A DNA stretch of 44,225 bases, taken from Streptomyces muensis (GTDB taxonomy: Bacteria; Actinomycetota; Actinomycetes; Streptomycetales; Streptomycetaceae). Below the pieces are notes generated by a model. That model saw nothing but the letters and a program-made list of their open reading frames with translations, did no database searches and was not told where the DNA came from. Location of the stretch: NCBI RefSeq assembly GCF_021474425.1, contig NZ_JAKEIP010000049.1, positions 1 through 44,225 of the forward strand, read 5' to 3'. This document shows, in pieces, positions 39,609 through 44,225 of the stretch (positions are counted from its first letter, which is position 1; each line of letters starts with the position of its first letter). A program made the translations under genes and the position numbers.

Positions 39609-40570
39609 CCACGCCCGTCAACCGACTCCGCCCGCGGCGCTCCTGCCTGGCCGTGCCGGGCTCGAACCCCCGCTTCCTGGAGAAGGCGCAGGGCCTCCCG
39701 GCCGACCAGGTCTTCCTCGACCTGGAGGACGCCTGCGCCCCGCTCGCCAAGCCCGAGGCGCGGCACACCATCGTCAAGTTCCTCAACGAGGGCGACTGGA
39801 CCGGCAAGACGAGGGTCGTGCGCGTCAACGACTGGACGACCGAGTGGACGTACCGCGACGTCGTCACGGTCGTCGAGGGCGCAGGCCAGAACCTCGACTG
39901 CATCATGCTGCCGAAGGTGCAGACGGCCGAGCAGATCGTGGCGCTGGACCTCCTCCTCACTCAGATCGAGAAGACGATGGGCTTCGAGGTCGGCAAGATC
40001 GGCATCGAGGCGCAGATCGAGAACGCGCAGGGCCTGAACAACGTCAACGAGATCGCGACGGCGTCCCAGCGCGTCGAGACGATCATCTTCGGCCCGGCCG
40101 ACTTCATGGCGTCCATCAACATGAAGTCGCTGGTCGTCGGCGAGCAGCCGCCCGGCTACCCGGCGGACGCCTACCACTACATCCTGATGAAGATCCTGAT
40201 GGCCGCCCGCGCCAACAACCTCCAGGCGATCGACGGCCCCTACCTGCAGATCCGCAACATCGACGGCTACCGCGAGGTCGCCCAGCGCGCCGCCGCGCTC
40301 GGCTTCGACGGCAAGTGGGTGCTGCACCCGGGCCAGGTCGAGGCGTCCAACGAGATCTTCTCGCCCTCGCAGGAGGACTACGACCACGCCGAGCTGATCC
40401 TGGACGCGTACGACTACTACACGTCCGAGGCGGGCGGCAAGAAGGGCTCCGCGATGCTCGGCGACGAGATGATCGACGAGGCCAGCCGCAAGATGGCGCT
40501 GGTCATCTCCGGCAAGGGACGTGCGGCCGGCATGCAGCGCACGTCGAAGTTCGAGATCCCGGAGGCCTGA
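39605..40570 (+). CDS. mcl: HpcH/HpaI-type CoA-ester lyase (L-malyl-CoA/beta-methylmalyl-CoA lyase)
   Basis: A 321-residue lyase that cleaves beta-methylmalyl-CoA to glyoxylate and propionyl-CoA and can condense acetyl-CoA with glyoxylate. Citrate-lyase beta-like barrel: RSCLAVPGSNPRFLEKAQGLPADQVFLDLEDACAPLAKPEAR, then CIMLPKVQTAEQIVALD, IEAQIENAQGLNNVNEIA, and the C-terminal KWVLHPGQVEASNEIF. Start overlaps the mutase stop (ATGA), and the hydratase gene starts five bases after its stop. Function is assigned by family plus operon. Confidence 0.94.
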   Translation: MTTPVNRLRPRRSCLAVPGSNPRFLEKAQGLPADQVFLDLEDACAPLAKPEARHTIVKFLNEGDWTGKTRVVRVNDWTTEWTYRDVVTVVEGAGQNLDCIMLPKVQTAEQIVALDLLLTQIEKTMGFEVGKIGIEAQIENAQGLNNVNEIATASQRVETIIFGPADFMASINMKSLVVGEQPPGYPADAYHYILMKILMAARANNLQAIDGPYLQIRNIDGYREVAQRAAALGFDGKWVLHPGQVEASNEIFSPSQEDYDHAELILDAYDYYTSEAGGKKGSAMLGDEMIDEASRKMALVISGKGRAAGMQRTSKFEIPEA

Positions 40571-40575
40571 GCACC

Positions 40576-41088
40576 ATGCAGTTCGGACGCACCTACGAGG
40601 AGTTCGAGGTCGGGGCGACGTACAAGCACTGGCCTGGGAAGACGGTCACGGAGTACGACGACCACCTGTTCTGTCTCCTCACTATGAACCACCACCCGCT
40701 CCACATGGACACGAACTATGCGGAGAAGACGACGGACTTCGGCAAGAACGTCGTCGTCGGGAACTACATCTACTCGCTGCTGCTCGGCATGAGCGTGCCG
40801 GACATCTCCGGCAAGGCCATCGCCAACCTGGAGATCGAGTCGCTCAAGCACGTGGCGCCGACCTTCCACGGCGACACGATCTACGGCCAGACGACGGTGC
40901 TCGACAAGTGGCCGTCGAAGTCGAAGAACGACCGCGGCATCGTCTACGTCGAGACCAAGGGCTACAAGCAGGACGGCACGCTGGTGTGCGTGTTCCGCCG
41001 CAAGGTCATGGTGCCGACCGAGACGTACATCAAGGAGCGCGGCGGCGAGCAGCCCGGCCGCCCCGAACTGAAGCAGCAGGAGAAGTAG
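40576..41088 (+). CDS. mch: MaoC-family hydratase (mesaconyl-CoA hydratase)
   Basis: A 170-residue hot-dog-fold hydratase interconverting mesaconyl-CoA and beta-methylmalyl-CoA. The segment DDHLFCLLTMNHHPLHMDTNYA carries the MaoC catalytic Asp/His pair pattern. VVVGNYIYSLLLGMSV and IESLKHVAPTFHGDTIYGQTTV are typical of the actinobacterial mesaconyl-CoA hydratase group. The short size (some alpha-proteobacterial Mch are double) fits actinobacteria. It starts five bases after mcl and ends two bases before msd. Confidence 0.93.
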   Translation: MQFGRTYEEFEVGATYKHWPGKTVTEYDDHLFCLLTMNHHPLHMDTNYAEKTTDFGKNVVVGNYIYSLLLGMSVPDISGKAIANLEIESLKHVAPTFHGDTIYGQTTVLDKWPSKSKNDRGIVYVETKGYKQDGTLVCVFRRKVMVPTETYIKERGGEQPGRPELKQQEK

Positions 41089-41090
41089 CC

Positions 41091-42296
41091 ATGGCGCGCC
41101 TCGCCCAGACCGCCGGTCTGACGGACATTCAGCAGGAGATCCTCTCCACCGTCCGCGACTTCGTGGACAAGGAGATCATCCCGGTCGCGACCGAGCTGGA
41201 GCACCGCGACGAGTACCCGCAAGCGATCGTCGACGGCCTCAAGGAACTGGGCCTCTTCGGCCTGATGATCCCCGAGGAGTACGGCGGCCTGGGCGAGTCG
41301 CTTCTCACCTACGCCCTGTGCGTCGAGGAGATCGCCCGCGGCTGGATGTCGGTCTCCGGCATCATCAACACGCACTTCATCGTGGCGTACATGCTCAAGC
41401 AGCACGGCACGCAGGAGCAGAAGGACCACTTCCTGCCGCGCATGGCCGCCGGCGACATCCGTGGCGCCTTCTCGATGTCGGAGCCGGGCCTGGGCTCCGA
41501 TGTGTCGGCGATCACCTCGAAGGCGGTGAAGGACGGCGAGGAGTACGTCCTGAACGGCCAGAAGATGTGGCTGACGAACGGCGGAACGTCGTCTCTGGTC
41601 GCCGTACTGGTCCGAAGTGACGAAGGACACGCCGAGGGCACGGCGCCCCACAAGTCGATGACGACCTTCCTCGTCGAGAAGGAGCCCGGCTTCGGAGAGG
41701 TCCGCCCGGGCCTCACCATCCCCGGCAAGATCGACAAGATGGGCTACAAGGGCGTCGACACGACCGAGCTCATCATGGACGGCCTGCGAATTCCGGCCAA
41801 TCGGGTGCTCGGCGGCGTCACCGGCCGAGGTTTTTACCAAATGATGGACGGCGTCGAGGTCGGGCGCGTCAATGTGGCGGCGCGTGGCTGCGGCGTCGCT
41901 CAGCGTGCGTTCGAGCTCGGTGTCCAGTACGCCCAGCAGCGGCACACTTTCGGCAAGCCGATCGCCCAGCACCAGGCCATCCAGTTCAAGCTGGCCGAGA
42001 TGGCTACCAAGGTCGAGGCGGCGCATGCCATGATGGTGAACGCGGCACGCAAAAAGGACTCCGGGGAACGAAACGACCTTGAGGCTGGGATGGCGAAGTA
42101 CCTCGCCTCCGAGTACTGCAAGGAGGTCGTGGAGGATGCCTTCCGGATCCACGGCGGCTACGGCTTCTCCAAGGAGTACGAGATCGAGCGCCTCTACCGT
42201 GAGGCTCCGATGCTGCTTATCGGTGAAGGTACCGCCGAGATCCAGAAAATGATCATCGGTCGCAGGTTGCTCGAAGAGTATCGCTTCCAGGGCTAG
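41091..42296 (+). CDS. msd: Acyl-CoA dehydrogenase (methylsuccinyl-CoA dehydrogenase)
   Basis: A 401-residue FAD enzyme that oxidises methylsuccinyl-CoA to mesaconyl-CoA. Family landmarks: LGLFGLMIPEEYGGLG, GAFSMSEPGLGSDVSAITSKAV (FAD and substrate binding), KMWLTNGG, QRHTFGKPIAQHQAIQFKLAEM, and RIHGGYGFSKEYEIERLYREAPMLLIGEGTAEIQKMIIGRRLL. The catalytic Glu is the one in IGEGTAEIQ. Substrate is inferred from the ccr-ecm-mcl-mch context. The last third uses more A/T-ending codons than its neighbours. Last gene of the block, with a hairpin after it. Confidence 0.92.
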   Translation: MARLAQTAGLTDIQQEILSTVRDFVDKEIIPVATELEHRDEYPQAIVDGLKELGLFGLMIPEEYGGLGESLLTYALCVEEIARGWMSVSGIINTHFIVAYMLKQHGTQEQKDHFLPRMAAGDIRGAFSMSEPGLGSDVSAITSKAVKDGEEYVLNGQKMWLTNGGTSSLVAVLVRSDEGHAEGTAPHKSMTTFLVEKEPGFGEVRPGLTIPGKIDKMGYKGVDTTELIMDGLRIPANRVLGGVTGRGFYQMMDGVEVGRVNVAARGCGVAQRAFELGVQYAQQRHTFGKPIAQHQAIQFKLAEMATKVEAAHAMMVNAARKKDSGERNDLEAGMAKYLASEYCKEVVEDAFRIHGGYGFSKEYEIERLYREAPMLLIGEGTAEIQKMIIGRRLLEEYRFQG

Positions 42297-42307
42297 ATGT
42301 CCGGGTT

Positions 42308-42342
42308 CGGGGTGTTTTCTTCGAGAAGAAGATCACACCCCG
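42308..42342 (+). terminator. Hairpin after msd
   Basis: Stem CGGGGTGT (42308-42315) with ACACCCCG (42335-42342) encloses a nested TTCTTC/GAAGAA arm. It begins 12 bases after the stop and ends the ethylmalonyl-CoA operon. Confidence 0.75.
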
Positions 42343-42377
42343 TCAATACTCTTCAGCCGCCGACTCGGCTTCCTGGC

Positions 42378-42408
42378 TTGCCCAGTTGCGGCCCGCGACC
42401 GGTACGAT
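42378..42408 (+). promoter_or_regulatory. Possible promoter of psd-pssA
   Basis: TTGCCC (42378-42383), 19 bases, TACGAT (42403-42408). Spacing is slightly long but the -10 is good and it lies 59 bases before the psd start. Confidence 0.35.
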
Positions 42409-42466
42409 CCCCGGAAAGCCGCCGTCCCCCGTCGAAGCGCGGCATCATCCGCTACGAAGGTCATCC

Positions 42467-43123
42467 ATGCCCCACAGCCAAACCTCTGCACCAAGCGACA
42501 GCCGGGCCGGCGTACGCCTCGCACGCGGAGCGTCGCCGTGGCTTCTCCCGACCGTCGCCACCGCAGCCCTCAGCCTGGCCCGCGCACGCCGCTCCGGCGT
42601 CGCCAAGGCCGTGGCCGTGCCCGCCACCGCGCTCGCGGCGGGCATGCTGTGGTTCTTCCGCGACCCCGAGCGCGAGATCGCCCCGGGCCGGGTCATCTCG
42701 CCCGCCGACGGTGTGGTGCAGAGCATCATGCCGTGGAAGGACGGCCGCACCCGCGTCGCGATCTTCATGAGCCCGCTCAACGTCCACGTCAACCGCGCGC
42801 CGCTCTCCGGCACGGTCACGTCCGTCGAGCACATCCCCGGCGGGTTCGTTCCGGCGTTCAACAAGGAGAGCGAGAACAACGAGCGCGTAGTCTGGCATTT
42901 CGACACCGAACTCGGCGACATCGAGATGATCCAGATCGCCGGCGCGGTGGCCCGTCGCATCGTCCCCTACATCCCGCAGGGCACGAAGGTCGAGCAGGGC
43001 GACCGTATCGGTCTGATCCGCTTCGGCTCACGTGTCGACATCTACCTGCCCGAGGGCGTGGAGGTCGCGGTCGAGGTCGGGCAGAAGACCGTGGCTGGGG
43101 TGACTCGCATTGACCGTGATTGA
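42467..43123 (+). CDS. psd: Phosphatidylserine decarboxylase
   Basis: A 218-residue proenzyme that decarboxylates phosphatidylserine to phosphatidylethanolamine. The actinobacterial short Psd type (about 210-240 residues): one membrane helix (about 30-60), WFFRDPEREIAPGRVISPADGVVQSI, MSPLNVHVNRAPLSG, and the self-cleavage site Gly187-Ser188 in RFGSRVDIYLP, where Ser becomes the pyruvoyl group. The preceding KVEQGDRIGLI and following VEVAVEVGQKTVAG are normal. GAAGG precedes the ATG at 42467. Its stop lies inside pssA (14-base overlap), so the two are coupled. Confidence 0.95.
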   Translation: MPHSQTSAPSDSRAGVRLARGASPWLLPTVATAALSLARARRSGVAKAVAVPATALAAGMLWFFRDPEREIAPGRVISPADGVVQSIMPWKDGRTRVAIFMSPLNVHVNRAPLSGTVTSVEHIPGGFVPAFNKESENNERVVWHFDTELGDIEMIQIAGAVARRIVPYIPQGTKVEQGDRIGLIRFGSRVDIYLPEGVEVAVEVGQKTVAGVTRIDRD

Positions 43124-43964
43124 TCCTGAGACACAGTCGGGCTGGGTGCCCGAGGCCGACGAGGTCGACGAAGAGGAGGAGATGCCTCTTTCTCTGCGCC
43201 TGTCGATAGCGGACACCCTGACGCTCGGCAACGCGACGTGCGGCTTCATGGCGGTGTACTTCACCACCACCGGCATCCTGATCCCGCACCTCACCGGTAG
43301 CCAGGAGACCGGTATGGCCCGCCACAGCGCGGCCACCGCGGTCATCCTGATGCTGTGTGCGGCGGTCTTCGACCTGTTCGACGGCCTGGTGGCGCGCAAG
43401 CTGCGCTCCTCCCCCATGGGCGCGGAGCTGGACAACCTCTCCGACCTGATCAGCTTCGGGCTGGCCCCGGCGTACTTCGTGCTGGTCTACGGCATGGTCG
43501 CCGACGACGCGCACCAGCGGGTGGCTGCGGTCGGCGCGATCGTCGTTCTGCTGGCGGTGGTGCTGAGACTCGCGCGGTTCTCGTGCGTCACCGTCCCGAA
43601 CGGCATGTTCCAGGGCATGCCCTCGCCGTTCGGGGCGCTGACGGTGGTCTCGATCGTGCTGCTGGAGCTGCCCTTCGTGGCGACGCTCCTGGCGATCCTC
43701 GGGACCGCGTGGCTGATGGTGAGCCGGGTCGAGTACCCGAAGCCGCGTGGGCGGCTCGCGGTGGCGATGCTGTCCTGGATCGTCGTGTCGATGGGGCTGC
43801 TGGCCGCGTGGGCCTTCGACGCTCCGAGCGGGCAGCTTCTGCTGCAGACCGGTTGTGCTCTTCAGCTGGTGACGGGTGCGGTGATTCCGCTGTTCGCCAC
43901 GGCTCGTCGGGTGAACAACTTCCGCGACAACCGGCGGGAGGCGCGGGCGGCCCAGCTGCCGTAG
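43110..43964 (+). CDS. pssA: CDP-diacylglycerol-serine O-phosphatidyltransferase
   Basis: A 284-residue membrane enzyme making phosphatidylserine from CDP-diacylglycerol and serine, the substrate for the upstream decarboxylase. The CDP-alcohol phosphotransferase signature D-G-x2-A-R-x8-G-x3-D-x3-D is intact in FDGLVARKLRSSPMGAELDN and the next LSD. About eight hydrophobic segments follow an acidic N-terminus. The start is TTG at 43110 with GGGGTGA eight bases ahead; a GTG at 43116 in frame is the alternative. It overlaps psd and is followed by a long hairpin. Confidence 0.93.
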   Translation: MTVIDPETQSGWVPEADEVDEEEEMPLSLRLSIADTLTLGNATCGFMAVYFTTTGILIPHLTGSQETGMARHSAATAVILMLCAAVFDLFDGLVARKLRSSPMGAELDNLSDLISFGLAPAYFVLVYGMVADDAHQRVAAVGAIVVLLAVVLRLARFSCVTVPNGMFQGMPSPFGALTVVSIVLLELPFVATLLAILGTAWLMVSRVEYPKPRGRLAVAMLSWIVVSMGLLAAWAFDAPSGQLLLQTGCALQLVTGAVIPLFATARRVNNFRDNRREARAAQLP

Positions 43965-43979
43965 CGCTCCGCTGGGTGG

Positions 43980-44006
43980 GGCCCCGGACCGGGTTGGTTC
44001 GGGGCC
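43980..44006 (+). terminator. Terminator of psd-pssA
   Basis: An 11-bp stem (GGCCCCGGACC, 43980-43990, with GGTTCGGGGCC, 43996-44006, one G-U pair) closes a five-base loop and is followed by TTCC, 16 bases after the pssA stop. Confidence 0.85.
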
Positions 44007-44048
44007 TTCCGCATGCCCGGCTCCGGCGCCCCCACCCGTCCCATCCCC

Positions 44049-44158
44049 AGGGGCTCCGCCCCTTCGACCCCGGGGGTCGTTCTTCGGGTGCGGGCCGGTG
44101 GGGGTTGGTCGCGCAGTTCCCCGCGCCCCTTTCTGGGGCTCCGCCCCACAACCCCCAC
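44049..44158. repeat. Structured Streptomyces-type intergenic repeat
   Basis: Nested inverted repeats fill this stretch: AGGGGC-TCC-GCCCCT (44049-44063), CGACCCC/GGGGTCG (44065-44079), and GTGGGGGTTG (44098-44107) pairing with CAACCCCCAC (44149-44158) around TGGGGC-TCC-GCCCCA (44134-44148). The words GCGCAGTTCCCCGCGCCCC are a very common intergenic element of Streptomyces genomes. No gene was recognised from 43965 to the window end. Confidence 0.65.
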
Positions 44159-44164
44159 AGTCTC

Positions 44165-44205
44165 ATATAAAAAAAACCCATCCCCCCACACCAGTTAAAA
44201 AAACA
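44165..44205. other. A-rich tail in a G+C-rich genome
   Basis: Two A runs (eight and seven bases) and TATA-like text interrupt C-rich sequence near the right edge. The composition is unlike the rest of the window. It may be a promoter or an intergenic boundary; nothing more can be supported. Confidence 0.4.
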
Positions 44206-44225
44206 CGGATTGCCGCATAGGCGGG

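Noticed and set aside
42297..42770. A 157-codon plus-strand frame across the msd-psd gap
   Set aside because: It overlaps the psd start in another frame and crosses a terminator hairpin; Pro/Arg/Ser-rich with no domain.
1..44225. tRNA, rRNA, CRISPR array, transposase or attachment-site signals
   Set aside because: None seen on reading either strand; short inverted repeats are explained by terminators and operators, and no CRISPR-like spaced repeats occur (the only array has contiguous 11-bp units).

Overview
The window is high-GC actinobacterial DNA, almost certainly Streptomyces. Codons are strongly biased to G/C at the third position. ATGA start-stop overlaps and leaderless starts are frequent. 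There is a DmdR/DtxR-type iron box, a GAAC-N4-GTTC LexA box, LAxTG class-E-sortase signals, a SpoIIE/PAS/GAF/ATPase phosphatase, and an ethylmalonyl-CoA block followed by psd-pssA, an order I recall from Streptomyces chromosomes. No rRNA, tRNA, IS element, prophage or CRISPR array was seen.

Layout. (1) 1-1100: a partial XRE-type regulator on the minus strand and a secreted I36-type protease-inhibitor-like protein. (2) 1185-7808: a four-gene, start-stop-coupled operon coding for a secreted propeller/FnIII protein, a MoxR ATPase, a DUF58 protein and a membrane transglutaminase-like protein whose catalytic triad appears lost. (3) 7819-9198: a divergent LysR/RidA pair. (4) 9237-12155: a promoter, a cobalamin riboswitch and the cobalt importer cbiMNQO. 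(5) 12269-13765: an APC permease. (6) 13794-19800: an iron/heme locus with an iron box between a heme-binding lipoprotein (minus strand) and four secreted or wall-anchored proteins (plus strand). One carries an HtaA-like domain, and three carry, between them, four copies of a four-cysteine module I cannot assign. (7) 19814-26298: a methyltransferase, a SpoIIE-type phosphatase, an MFS transporter with three fused beta-sandwich repeats and an SRPBCC protein, all on the minus strand. (8) 26447-30440: a LexA box and radical-SAM gene, a tripeptidyl-aminopeptidase-like hydrolase, a GNAT acetyltransferase and a HEAT-repeat protein. (9) 30821-42296: the ethylmalonyl-CoA pathway genes (a double 3-hydroxyacyl-CoA dehydrogenase, a TetR regulator, ccr, ecm, mcl, mch, msd). 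They are interrupted at 33794-35741 by a small ORF and by two divergent genes that have each lost the 5' end at the same point (dadA-like and cdaR-like), which looks like a deletion scar. (10) 42467-43964: psd-pssA, then a terminator and structured intergenic repeats.

How the genes work together. The iron/heme locus reads as a surface relay: secreted binders, sortase-anchored wall proteins, then a lipoprotein, all under one iron box. It has no permease, ATPase or sortase in the window, so those must be encoded elsewhere. The ethylmalonyl-CoA block assimilates acetyl-CoA and supplies ethylmalonyl- and methylmalonyl-CoA precursors. Its mutase needs cobalamin, and the riboswitch-controlled cobalt importer lies upstream in the same window. 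The most promising undescribed material is the recurring four-cysteine module and its surface relay, followed by the triad-less transglutaminase operon.
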